The position numbers and the translations under genes were made by a program. Of a DNA stretch of 64,000 nucleotides, positions 45,670 to 57,376 are shown one piece after another. Source of the stretch: Stropharia rugosoannulata (Eukaryota > Basidiomycota > Agaricomycetes > Agaricales > Strophariaceae); the NCBI GenBank assembly GCA_028532985.1, contig JANCIK010000005.1, positions 2,176,501 through 2,240,500 of the forward strand, written 5' to 3'. Below the pieces are notes generated by a model, which was given only the letters and a program-made list of their open reading frames with translations, ran no database searches and had not been told where the DNA came from. The first letter of the stretch is position 1. Every line of letters starts with the position of its first letter.

Positions 45670-47631
45670 ATGAGTAACCTAATATCGGCCGCTGCCTGGG
45701 TGCGCCGAGGAGTGGCCACTCAACATCCTCAGAAATATGTCCTCGATGACAAGGAATTGGAGCGAGTTAGCGCCTTGGCTCGCATAGAACTTGAAGATGC
45801 AAGAACCGAACTCGAACGCGCCCATTTAGCTGCGCAATCAATGGGAAAGGGTGCCGAAGGGGATGAGGCAGACGATAATGCAGACCTAGATGACGACGAC
45901 GAAGCTAATTGGGTTGAGTAAGATCTTATTGTCTTTTGAGACCATCAAATGCTTAATCTTTGCAGTGAAGAAGATGAAGCGATGGACGTTGATTCGGGAG
46001 CCATACCAAAACCTACAGCAGACGATCTCACAGAGTATAATCTTGATGATTATGACAATGAGGTTGAGGTAGAACGTACGTGGTTTACAAACTCTTGGAG
46101 TTGCTTTCATCGAATGCGATATTATTTTTAGCCGTTGGTCCCTTTAGCAATATCAAAGGCCTAACATACTACAGGGACAATAAGGAGGATCCTTATATCA
46201 CCCTTAATGACGTACGTTATATATCTTACCTTATTGGCGTTACACTCACCGAGTTTATCAAGGAAGACGACGATGAGCGTGAAGAATTGGAAGTATTGCC
46301 CACGGACAACCTTATCGTCGTCGCCAAAACGGAAGACGAAATTTCGCAACTCGAAATCTATGTCTATGATGAATCTCAAGAAAATCTTTACGCGCACCAT
46401 GATCTTATGCTACCCAATTTCCCTCTATGCCTCGAATGGCTCGACTTCCCTCCCACATCCTCCTCCCAAAACTCCGTACATGGTCCTAATCAAAGCTCAG
46501 GCTTCGGCAACTATATCGCAGTCGGAACCCTCGATCCTGAGATCGAGATATGGTCACTGGACGTCCTTGAGGCGATGTACCCATCTTCAATCTTAGGCAG
46601 GCCAGACGAGACTCAAGCGCATGTCCCTGTACCAAGTGGGACGGGGAAAAAGAAAAAGAAGAAGCCCAAGCACAGAGCTGTACAGACCGGCTATCACGTC
46701 GATGCTGTCCTCGGCCTGAGTTGGAATAAAATGCAACGCAACCTTCTCGCTAGTGCCAGCGCAGATAGGACGGTAAAACTATGGGATTTGAGCCGCGATC
46801 CAACCATGAGCGGTGAAGGTACAGGCGGAGGGGGTGCAATTCGAAGTTTCGATGTGCATAAAGACAAAGTTCAAGCTGTACAATGGAATGAGAAAGAGCC
46901 TACCGTGCTGCTAACGGGAAGCTACGACCGCACCGTCAGGACATTCGATTCGCGTGCGCCAACTGCCGGTGTCGGTGCAGTGGTTGGAAGCGACGTAGAA
47001 GCTCTCCGGTGGGATCCTTGGGATAACTATGGTTTTTATGTAAGCAATTTTTTTTCTATCGAATTGCTCATGGCTAAATACTGGTATAGGTATCCCTGGA
47101 GAACGGGCTTGTATTGAACTTCGACGCTCGTACTCTGCCGTCTAATCTTGATCAGCCGTCGCCCGCTCGCTTTACGTTGGCGGCTCACGATGGGCCTGCC
47201 TCATCTATTGACGTCAATCCTCATCTACGAGGATGCATTGCCACTGGCGGGACCGACAAGCTGGTCAAAGTGTGGAATGTTAGCGACGAAGAAAATGGTA
47301 AACGAGCTGTTAGTCTCGTCTCGTCTCGAGATCTGGGCGTTGTACATATTCTTTTCAAAGATAAATATTCAGTCTGGACTAACTTGTTTCACAGGGCAAG
47401 GTTTTCTCAACTGTGTGGTCTCCGGACGATCCTTTGACACTGGCTGCTGCCGGCTCGAAGGCAAAACTTCAAATTTGGGATGTTTCGGCGAATTTCGGTG
47501 CGCGCAAAGCCTTTGGAGCCAAGCTTCGGGAGGCGGGAAAGACACTCAAAGAAAAAGCGGAAGGTCAGGGAGGCGTTATCGGTGTAGCAAGTGATGATGA
47601 AGAGAGCGACGGTGGAGATGATGAAGATTGA
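45670..47631 (+). CDS. PWP1: Periodic tryptophan protein 1, WD40 ribosome-biogenesis factor
   Basis: Pwp1 is a nucleolar WD40 protein needed for 60S ribosomal subunit maturation. The start is ATG 45670 (MSNLISAAAWVRRGVATQHP), the family's conserved N-terminus. An acidic segment (EDEAMDVDSGAIPKP) follows an intron at 45919-45965, then PVGPFSNIKGLTYYRDNKED. A lysine run (GKKKKKKPKHRAVQTGYH) precedes WD repeats such as VLGLSWNKMQRNLLASASAD, RTVKLWDLSRD, VQAVQWNEKEPTVLLTGSYD, CIATGGTDKLVKVWNVSDE and LAAAGSKAKLQIWDVSANF. The tail is acidic (ASDDEESDGGDDED). Introns are short; the frame is intact throughout. It is a long-conserved single-copy gene and a good phylogenetic marker. Confidence 0.95.
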
Positions 47632-48061
47632 ACCACTGGCTGTTTCGTCCGGCAGCTAAATGAGATGAGGTCTGCTCGCTCTTGAGTAATCTTATGCTTT
47701 GAAGTTCAACAGTAAAGATAAGGTCTATCAGAAGCTCATTCAAACTTATGGTTCCTTGAGACTGTTCTATACGAACTACTTATTTGCATATCAAGTTCTA
47801 TTGGTTCTGTTGGAATTCTAAAATTATACTATGTAGTCAGTGGATCAACTGTCCACCCCACGACAACCATCAACCACATCATGACGTTTTGGATTGTGTT
47901 TTGATTCCGCCATGGACCCTTCAGGCCCGCCAGCACTTATAAGTTTCGTTATATCAAACAGGTGTTCCATTTTCGTTCCTTTTCCTTCTTAGTGGCCGGT
48001 CCCTCATTCAGCGCATCCCATTTTTTCGTTCTCAAACCAAAACACACTATCCTTTCCCAAC

Positions 48062-48619
48062 ATGCTTGCCACTGTCATCGACACTCTTCCGGTATTCTAT
48101 CTCATGGCTCTTTCAGGATTGTTCTGTCTTCCCATCTTTGCCTTATCCATGGTCAACTTCGGTCTCCTCTCCATCTGGCTAAACACCACGGTTGCGGTTG
48201 TAGTTGCTGTACACCACATCGTTCTCATTTCGATCATCTGGACGTCCCACAAGTACAAGCAGTCGGCGCCAAAAGTTATCATTGATGACGAGGAATCGTC
48301 CCCACTCCGCGATGCTACAGATGGGCTGCACCTGCCGTCCGCGTACTGTTTTACCAACATCGCCTTCCTAGTTTTCCTGGTCATTCTCAACGCAATTGCG
48401 TTCAGCGTCATGGTGGACATTACTACGCGGGGCGGCATGAAGAGCACGCTCCCTGCCGAGCGCGTCGGCCATAAGTGGAATCTCAAAATCCAGATTGGGC
48501 AAACCTCATTACTGGGCATCGAGCTGCTCACGCTTAGCTCACTCCTTGCATTCTGTTGCTTTGGGCGCGCGCGCCTTATCCGCGAAGCCAACGACAGGAA
48601 GGAAGAACAAGAATACTAA
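48062..48619 (+). CDS. Four-helix integral membrane protein of unknown function
   Basis: One uninterrupted frame of 185 codons starting MLATVIDTLPVFYLMALSGL. Four hydrophobic segments are visible: about residues 8-30, 32-58, 100-122 and 148-172. Between helices 2 and 3 is a polar loop (HKYKQSAPKVIIDDEESSPL). The end is basic and charged (RARLIREANDRKEEQEY). This is MARVEL-like in layout, but I recognise no signature. A TATAA lies at about 47939-47943. No intron is a little unusual for this window. It converges with ERG11. Confidence 0.7.
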   Translation: MLATVIDTLPVFYLMALSGLFCLPIFALSMVNFGLLSIWLNTTVAVVVAVHHIVLISIIWTSHKYKQSAPKVIIDDEESSPLRDATDGLHLPSAYCFTNIAFLVFLVILNAIAFSVMVDITTRGGMKSTLPAERVGHKWNLKIQIGQTSLLGIELLTLSSLLAFCCFGRARLIREANDRKEEQEY

Positions 48620-49333
48620 ACTACTGCTGACATTTTCGGTAACTAAAGACTGGCATCACATACCGCAATCTGGTGTGTTAGTATTTACTATAAACTAGGA
48701 TTTAACTGTTAGCTAACAAAGTCCCGCATTATATGGTATCTATCAAAATGCAGTCGGACGAAGTCACTGCGGGAACAAGTTTCTTCTTAGTTCGAAGCGA
48801 CAATCTTCATTGAGCCTTTGCCTGAAGCCAGTCTCGTAGGCGCGACACTATACCCCATCTGGTTGCCGCTAAGCCCATGGATCCAGGCCGTCTTTGCATT
48901 GGTGGAAGTCAACCTTTTAGTCGGTCAGTCGTTTTGGGCTTCACGCCGATATGGTCCTAGAGACCATGCAACAAGTAATACTTGGGCCATCAACATGAAC
49001 ACCACTTTCTTTCTTTTAGGTATCCAAGTAGATACTTGACCGTCATTCGTTTGTGGGCAGGACCCTAATCTACTGAATACATAACTAGCCATTTATCCTC
49101 TAAATGTAGTCAGTTTTCGGTACTTTTTGGGTATAATAGACAATGGGTTGATTCGCCAGCAAGAGACTAACGCTCGCATTGCACGGAAGTAAAGTGCACC
49201 CTAGCCAGTAGCTAAGCTGAATTATGGTCATCGTCAAATCATTACTTCTATTATACCTCTGATATGTTATATACTTAGATAAAGCGCACAGGACGCTCTT
49301 TAAAGGGGTATTACTTAAAGCGGATATAAAGCC

Positions 49334-51360
49334 TCAGTTGAACTTCCTCCTCCTGTACGAAATTATCCGAGGTTCTAAAGGCATGGTAATCATAGTCTGT
49401 GGAGACATAAGTATGGAAGCTAAGAATTTGCGCGATATATGGACTAACGTGATAGTTGTTCCCGGGAACCTTCTCGATACGGAGTTCCATCATGCGGATA
49501 AGGGTCGAAATAAGAGTGCCAAGTTGGAGGTACGCAAACTGACGAGACAAAGTTAAGGACGGAGCTTCCAGTAAGAGATGTGAAAACATACCTGTTCACC
49601 AACACATCTGTGCTTTCCAGCTCCAAAGGGTTGGTACGGACTGTCAGTACCCTTGCTCACAGCACCAAATCCATAATCGACCTTCTCGCCGTTCTCGTCA
49701 CTGTACATCTTGAAAGCTTGTGCAGCAACACCTTCTGCGTCGTTCCAGCGTTGAGGATCCCATTGACCACCAGCCTTCCATACAGCTGGGTCGACTTGGC
49801 TGATAGCCGGTGATGCCATGACGTAGTGACCTTTAGGAACGATGTAAACACCATCCTTCGAAGGTGCAGCGAGCGTAGCGGGAACGGGAACATTCTCGCG
49901 GACGTAGCGCATGATGCTATGGATGGGAGGGTGGATTCGGAGGGTTTCACGGATAACCGAATCAAGAACGGGAAGAGTGCGTAGCTCATCGTAGGTAAGG
50001 GGACGCATTTTGCCGTCGGCACCAGTAAAGTTTTCAACTTGCTCCTTGTAGAGAGCGTCACTACGAAAGAGTCAGGGGCATGTTAAACTACATAGGAGGT
50101 ATACGTACCCAATTTTGGGGTTGGCAGCGATGTGAAGAAGAGCCCAAGAGCCAGTAGCAGAACTAGTGTGTTGACCAGCCATAAGCAAAGCAATCATCAT
50201 ATGCGAAACTTCTTGGTCAGTAAGGGATTCGCCATTGCGGTACTTCTGTGACATAAGTGCAGCAATCATGTCGTTCTCGTGCTATTATATAAACGATTAG
50301 TCTTTCAAAGGTGAAGAGATAGAGATCAAAACTAACGTCGTTATTGCCCTGTCTTCGTTTTCTGATGATGTTGACATAGAATTCACTCATTTTCTTCTGA
50401 GCTCTGTCGCGCTTTCTGTAGCTCTCTAGGGGTAGGTTGGGGAACATGAAGTTCAAAGGCGTGAATCCGCCGTCGAGGTCATTGTAAAGCTCTGCGAACG
50501 TCTTATCAAGCCCTGCGCGAACCTCTTTGCCTTGCAAAGTCCGCGATGCAGTCAGGATAGTAATTTCCTGCATGACCTTAATAACGTCGAAGCCTCCCCA
50601 TTCATTAATGTCATTTGTTTGGTAAACCCTGAAGTTGGGATCGTTGTTGACAAATTCTTCAATTTCGTCTTCAATCATACCAACGTATGCTTTCAAGTTC
50701 TCTGTCGAAAGACCAACTTTGATGAATCTTTTCTGTTCCATGAACTTTTCGTTGGGAATGTCGTAAACAACACCCTTGCCAAACACAGGGGTGGTTAGAT
50801 GCTGGAATAAAACATATACACGTCAGCAGGCAAAGAAACGCGAAATCTCAATGAAAACGAACCGTGTAAGCATCTTCAGTGTTGAAGACCGTCGATTTCC
50901 CACCGAGGATGAAGTTGTTTCCCTTGGGACCCAGAGCAACCGTGACGCGACGACCAAGAAGAATGAAAGTGAAGACATTTCCGTACTAAGAAAAAGTCAA
51001 CAACTAATCGCACGCTGACGTTTGGCTTGCTCACCTTCTTTTGGCATTCGAAGAAAAAGGTAAGGGGGTCGTTTCCGTATGAGATAGCTGAGCCAATGAT
51101 AGGAAGCCAATGGAAGACAACTGGAGGATCTGTGGATCTGCGAGGAACGACCTGTGCGACTTTAGAAGGGGTCCCAGGTCATACGACAAAAAAAAAACGC
51201 GTACTAGCTGGCGCAATACATTAAGGACGATGGCTATTATAGGCGAGTTAATGAAGAGAATAAGAAGAATGCGCTGGTTGTTCTGGATGTGGGTCTGCGC
51301 CTGTGTGATGTAGGATGACCACTCATGGGACGTGGGGAAGGTCCCGTTGGCGAAGGACAT
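49334..51360 (-). CDS. ERG11: Lanosterol 14-alpha-demethylase, cytochrome P450 CYP51
   Basis: ER-anchored P450 of ergosterol synthesis. The start is ATG 51360 (MSFANGTFPTSHEWSSYITQ), with an N-terminal membrane helix around ILLILFINSPIIAIVLNVL. Across an intron the protein continues VVPRRSTDPPVVFHWLPIIG. CYP51 marks in order are GKGVVYDIPNEKFMEQKRF, the I-helix MIALLMAGQHTSS, the ExxR in DSVIRETLRIHPP, YVRENVPVPATLA, and the heme loop YQPFGAGKHRCVGEQ with the cysteine ligand. The last exon is read in the frame TMITMPLEPRIISYRRRKFN and ends at 49334; the longer ORF ending at 49311 is in another frame and is not the real C-terminus. It shares a 0.76-kb divergent region with the permease gene. 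Confidence 0.95.
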
Positions 51361-52118
51361 GGTGAGGGACTGTGTAACCGACTGACAGCTTTAGCCTGAC
51401 TTATATTCAGAATTTGTTACGAAAATCAGAAGTCGAACCATTCAGATAGGCTGGCTATTTCCGGCAAATGATTAGATTATCTATGTTTTTCCTTGGCCCA
51501 GGCTTTCCGATCGAACTCGCGAGGCCCGCCTGGCTGGCAACATCCCACTTCAATGCCTCTTTCTAGCGCCCAAAAAGACGGGCAGCGCTTCGTAAAAATG
51601 GTATGATCTCAGTGATCTATTGACATTTATATGTATGCTGCGCTCGCATTATAGGAGCCCAAACTGAGTCTGAAAATTCCGTTTGATTCTTACCATACTT
51701 TGCTTTCGTGGCTCTACCAACCAATTGCCAGTCCTGCATATCCTGCCCATAAGCTCTGTCTTGGCCTACTCTCTTAGACTGCTCTATCTTACCCTCTCTT
51801 GCCCTTATACTCTACTACGATCTTGAATGCTGTGCCCATGCTCCACCGGCGCCCGCGCCCATCAGACCCGTAGGATAACTGGGTCGAACTGTCGAACTAT
51901 CTGTATTCATTAAGTCCTTAAGATGACACTGTGGAACTATCATTCACACCAACGCGACACGTCACACCAACTACAATGGCTTGCGGAGCTGGGTGTAACA
52001 AACTTTGGTTGTACAGCTTAATTAAGGCCCACCATATGCCCCATATAGTGCAACCTGTCACTGCATCCTTCTTATTCAAATTGCATCCTCCCTATTTAAA
52101 CGCTCCAGGGACCCAATT
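51361..52118. promoter_or_regulatory. Divergent promoter region of ERG11 and the amino acid permease
   Basis: 758 bp with no gene. GATA-type motifs occur at 51444-51449 (AGATAG) and 51477-51482 (TTATCT, reverse orientation), consistent with but not proof of nitrogen control of the permease. TATTTAAA at 52093-52100 is only 19 nt before the first ATG of the permease. Confidence 0.4.
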
Positions 52119-55100
52119 ATGCCATCCATGCCTTCCCTCTCTACAGCAGACGAAGTCAACACCCTAAGGAGAACTAATACGAGCCGGCTGAACTTGTCGC
52201 CCAATATTGCAGTTCCAGAAAAGTCGACGCATGTCCTTCTGCAGAATGTCACAGTACCTCTCTCAGCCAGGCAAAGGATAAATGGAAGGATAGACACGGC
52301 TCTGAACCGTGTTCTGCGGCAACAGAAGAGGTACTTATCACCTATAATACATTGATGTGCATAGTTTAACTTCTTAGTAAAAGGTGGCTAGAGATTGGAA
52401 AGGAACTTCCACCCCAAATCAACCGAAGGTAAGTCTCATGCAATACCTTCCTCGGTACCAATTGACTCACTCCGACGTAGACACAGTAGGTGCAGTGCTA
52501 ATCTGGTATGTAAAAATATGAACATATATTATAGTCAGTGTTATCTCAATAGGTAAGAACTCTTATAACACTGGTCAGTCGATATTCAAATATTCATCCT
52601 TAACGATTAAGGTGGTGTCATTGGGTTAGTCAGTCATCCCAATATTCATATTATGTCTAATCTTGAGATTTATAGGACCGGGCTATATATTGGGACAGCG
52701 ACAGGCAAGATTCATGTTTTTCTAGAACGGATGGGGTTCAAATATTCATAATAGCCTTGACACATGCCGGTCCATTAGGGACACTCATTGTATGCCTCTT
52801 CTGTTAGTTTAACATGGCTTTAATCAGAGGCTAACCCTGACCAGGGATATATGATCACCGGTACAATTGTCTGGTCTGTGGTAAGGGTTGGTTACTCAGT
52901 CGCAAATAGTGCAATTGCAAATTGGAAATGGTCAATAGGTCATATCAATTGGCGAAATTGTGTCATTCCTGTGCGTTTATGTTGCTTTCTATTTTATCTC
53001 GGGAGACTCATTAAACCTCAATTGAAGGCCCAACGTCGGTGGTCCAGTCGGCCTGGCTGGATTGTACGTTGACCCAGCACTCGGATTCGCACTAGGTAAG
53101 TAGTCACTGCTTCAATGCTTGGTTTAAATTCTAAATCATTCTTTCTCAAGGCTGGAATGCATGGTACGAGTGGACAATCATTCTACCCGCCGAGCTCAGC
53201 GCTGCTGCGATTCTCTTCAATGGGTTTTTCTCCGATGTAAGTGAGGACTTTATCAGGTAAGCGCCACATGGCGTACTGATCGCGCCCATAAGAGAACTGA
53301 CGCGCGCTTGATGTCGATCAACAGACGTACCAACGTTGTAACGATCACTGTCCTGGTACTTTCCTCACTCTCCGTCGTTGTGCTTGTGCTGAATCATAGG
53401 GCAGCTCTTCTTCGCCATCGTCATAAACTCTTTTGGGGCCCGAGCGTACGGCGAAGCGGAGTTCTTCTTTAGTTGCTTCAAGATTTTCACCATTGTGTGT
53501 CTCATAATCGCTGGTCTTATTCTCGACCTTGGTGGAGGAAAAGAAGGGTAATTTTATCCATTGCTTATGATTGACAATACATAATGCATATTAATTGATA
53601 GTTATATTATAGATTCATTGGCTTCAAGAATTGGAGAAACCCTGGCCCATTCGTAGAGTTCAGGGCATCCGGGGCGCTGGGGAAATTTCTGGGTGTATGG
53701 TCTTCTATGAGTCAAGTGAGCAAATGCCCGGCTGCCAACTTTGACGAGAAAGTTAAACTTAGTTCGACGTGCAGGCAGTGTTTGCTTTCTTTGGAACGGA
53801 ACTCCCCGGTGTCGCTGCGGGAGAGGTAAGTTGAGTCTCCTAGAAGCTATAACACAACTGGTTATTAACTAATGGCAGGTCCAAAATCCCGCTACGGTAT
53901 GTCCATATTATTGCAAGGCCATGCTCATTAATGGCTGTGCTCATTTTGCAAATTAACCAATGTCAAAATAGAACATTCCGCGGGCCATAAACCGAGTGTG
54001 GATACGGATGTAAGATCCATGTCCTCATGTTCCATATGTCAGACACGACTTCGTGCTAACTTTTTGAATATAGAACCCTGTTCTACGTGCTAGCTGTCTT
54101 CTTTGTGGGTTTGCTAGTCCCCTCAAACAACCCAGATCTGAAAGGACCGTCCACCGGCAACGCCGGTCGGATGCTCATCCTCTCATCACCATTCGTCATC
54201 GCTCTCCGGAGCTCGTACTTCAAATATGCTGACCGCTTTTGCAACGCGGCCTTTGTCGTTTCCGCATTCAGCGCTGCTGTTTCTGATGGTGTGTATGCAC
54301 ATTGAATGGTAATGCGATCATGCTCATCAACATATGTAATCCCGGGCAGTGTACATTTCCAGCCGCTTTCTTTATTACCTCGGACGGTGCGGGCATGCGC
54401 CCGCATTCTGTACTAGGGTATACAGAAGTCCGGGTAATAAAACCGTCATACCGTGGGTAGGAATACTTGTCTGTGTTTCCTTCGGGCTATTGTCATACAT
54501 GTCGATTGAATCAAATGCCAACAATGTGAGAAGTCATTTCTATCTTCGATGCTTAACTCTAATTGATGCTAAATACTATGTTCCGCATCGCAGATATTTC
54601 ATTGGCTCTCCTCAATGACCAGCACCACAGCTTTGCTCTCGTGGATTGGAATGCTTGTTACATATATCCGGTGAGTGTGTCATACTGAAGCACCATACTC
54701 GCGCATATATTCACACGACTTGCGTCGTGGTAGCTGGTATCAAGGGACTAGAGCTGCGGAGAAGAAAGATCCCGCGTTCAAAACCAAACACAAAGACGAC
54801 TTGTACAAGCATAGGTACAAATGTCAGCCATGGGTGCGTCTGTTACTGATCAGATAGTACGCTCCTTTCTGGTGGGCGAGACTTGGAGTTAACTCTAATA
54901 ACTCACTTCACCTGTCTTATTGACTGTAGATTTCCATCTACGCACTTGTGATGTGTATTCTTATCCTGATATTCAACGGCTGGTTTGTGTTTACTCGCGC
55001 AGGACCCTGGAGGATGGGTGAGTGCTGTTCAGGGGCCTGACAAGGCCCATCGCGTTTTATCGCTACCTCCGCGGTTTCGGCTGACGCAAGTGTCGTGCAC

Positions 55101-55537
55101 CCCGTGCGCATAGCGCTGGAGCTGAATGATCCTCCCGTAGACAGCGACCCGGAAATCGGAAACTGGGTGCCCACATTCATCTCATCTTATCTTGCACTGG
55201 TGCGTGGGCTGCTGGCATAAGCAATGGATCCCACATTCCTGGAAGGAGCGCTGATGATATGATTGTTTGATACCCTTCCCCTCCCTTAGCCCGTGTTCTT
55301 CCTTTTGCTTCTGGGGTACAAGCTTACTTTCAGGTATGCACAAAGGCCGCTGCGCTGGCTATTAACAAATTCTCATATATTGACCGCTCGTTGAAACGTA
55401 TGATCTTCATTGACGCCGCGAAAAGGACGCGCATGGTGCCCCTAGATGAGATGCACTTTGAGAGAGGAATTATTCCTCAGATCGAAGAAACACCGCCGAG
55501 CACTCGCTGGGGAAAGCTGCTTGCTGCAATCTTTTGA
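52119..55537 (+). CDS. Amino acid permease (yeast AAP family), about 25 exons
   Basis: A plasma-membrane amino acid:proton symporter. No long ORF exists, but 25 exons join in one frame to 1860 nt (619 residues). They are 52119-52330, 52378-52428, 52481-52485, 52535-52552, 52612-52624, 52676-52704, 52755-52789, 52845-52880, 52939-52970, 53028-53095, 53151-53256, 53325-53355, 53405-53547, 53613-53715, 53775-53825, 53879-53896, 53972-54009, 54074-54288, 54350-54525, 54594-54670, 54734-54833, 54930-55017, 55141-55199, 55290-55333 and 55426-55537. Family blocks are RRHISVISIGGVIGTGLYIG, LYVDPALGFALGWNAWYEW, FGARAYGEAEFFFSCFKIFT, AVFAFFGTELPGVAAGE, QNPATNIPRAINRVWIR and FHWLSSMTSTTALLSWIGM. It ends RWGKLLAAIF. 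The part around LFNGFFSDVSEDF is least certain. Confidence 0.88.
52481..52485 (+). other. 5-nt microexon of the amino acid permease
   Basis: cgacgtag|ACACA|gtaggt. Joining CGAAG + ACACA + TCAGTGTTATC gives RRHISVI, matching the conserved start of the first permease helix. Omitting the five bases breaks the frame. Confidence 0.75.
52705..52754 (+). other. Candidate GC-AG intron in the amino acid permease
   Basis: The join ACAG|gcaaga...ataatag|CCTTGACA yields GTATALTHAGPLG, which has the same spacing as the family's GSGKALATGGPLG-like block. No GT donor at a matching place restores the frame. GC-AG introns are a known minor class. Confidence 0.6.
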
Positions 55538-57376
55538 TATGCGGGGATTGGATGGCAGTATCGCCATCTTTATAATTTGTTACACTATGTACGATTATAA
55601 ACATAGATATTTAATGAACGTGAGGGTTGGGTTACAAAGAAAACAAGAAATAAACTGCTGACCCTGTTTGAACACCCCCGTCCAGAAGAATTTTCACAAA
55701 ATAGATGGATGAAAAGGGCATACTATGCTTCCGAGTTATTGAGATAATACTGATTCATACGTTTGACGTTTACGCGTAATGTTGCTTGAACCCATCAACG
55801 TGCGCATGGAATTTTTAGCCAATATTCTTCGCTATCAGACTAGACTTAGATACGATAGACCAGACGAGAAGCTAGCATGTACTGTATAGGTGCGTAATGG
55901 ATAAGAAAAAGCAGCACGATGGAGCAGGAATAAAGCAATATCTAGCTTCTCGGGGAAGGCAATCAGTATCGTTGTAGTGGTATATAGACCCTTATCTTTA
56001 AACGTACAGTGAGAAGAGCCCTTTGTTTTATGAAATAATGAGGGATTTTCAGCGGAAGGGAAGGGAAAGATAGAAGGAGTTGAGGGTCAAAGACGCAAGG
56101 ATGCCTCGAGAATTCGAGACCGCACAGAAAAGCGACTATGGGAGACCAGTATAAGGCTGCTTGTTCGCTTGACTTTTCAGTCGTTCAAACCATTAAAAAT
56201 GTGGACCAAGGCTGCTGCACAGGGTCGATACGTTCAAGGGTTAAGCGTCACCACGAGGTCATTGTTGTGATCGAGGCTGGGGAACGGTCAATGAAAGATA
56301 GATAATTAGACAGCAAAAGAAGCCACATATCAACAAGATGGGCGAACGTCGACAATTGTATTGGCTAGTATTGGAATGAGTGGCAGACCGTTCGCCGCGG
56401 GCACTGTAAAAGTAGAATTGGACAATCATGCTAGAAGGATGAGTAGCTTCTAGACCGTCAGAAATCGGTACGAGCAAAAGTAGGTGAGATAAGTACGTGT
56501 TTACATCATATCTAGGCCTTGAATACAGCGTTAGCTGATGCAATAGATATTTTGCTGTTGAAGAAACGGGGCCCGGTATCAACTTCCCAGCTCTAGAAAG
56601 TCAGGTATCCAGCTGGACTCAGAAGCATGGCTTGAGACTATCAGTGTGGAAATGTGCGGTGCCGTATAAATGAATGGCGTGCATTCCTATTCCGATAGGT
56701 GCTGTTATATTTCTGTGGGGAAGACAAGCGATATGGATGTGATAGCGAAATGACTGAGAAAATCAGCGTGACACGATCATCAACTCCGCCAGTTGTCCCT
56801 TGTTTCCTTCCATTCACCAGAACAGGACGTTGGCCCCATGTTCTTCCGGCCTTATCACTTCAATCCCAGCGAGCACATACTCTTCTAGGCTGTGTTTTTT
56901 CTATGGGCGACAACTTGTCAGCAGCTCCCAATGCTGTGCGGAGCATACTCGCGGGTGTGCTAAATGTTCATGTTGTTCTCCTGGCGAGGTGCATTAGCCT
57001 AGATATTTCATTCCGGACCTTTCCTTAAGGTTTATGATGCTATTCAAGAAGCTGTTCCACGTTCACCTTCAGGTGGCATCATCGGGGTTTCTTCGTGCCA
57101 ACTTTCATACTACGGAGCCCTCCGCATTGAAGATAACATGAGGCAGCTGGCAAATGGGCTGAGGTCTCGCATGGACTTCTCTGTGCATATCGGTCTTCCT
57201 GCCCACAGATCTAGGGATGCTGTCCTCATGATCTCTGTTGTATCTATGATCGGCGCTCAGAATGCCCTCATTCTCCTTTCGGCCCGAGAGGGGGATAAAA
57301 GCTCGTATCCTGACAGAATGGCAAGCTTATGACTGTCCCCTGCTCTTAACTGTTTCCTCTTGTCTCAGCTTCTCTC
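55538..57376. other. 1.8-kb intergenic region before the J-domain gene
   Basis: Contains only short unrelated ORFs. A TATA-like GGATAAAAG lies at about 57293-57301, roughly 80 nt before the ATG at 57377. Nothing else is supportable. Confidence 0.45.

Noticed and set aside
52100..55540. The permease region as a decayed pseudogene
   Set aside because: All apparent breaks are resolved by introns with usable splice sites, and the joined frame is complete from Met to stop.
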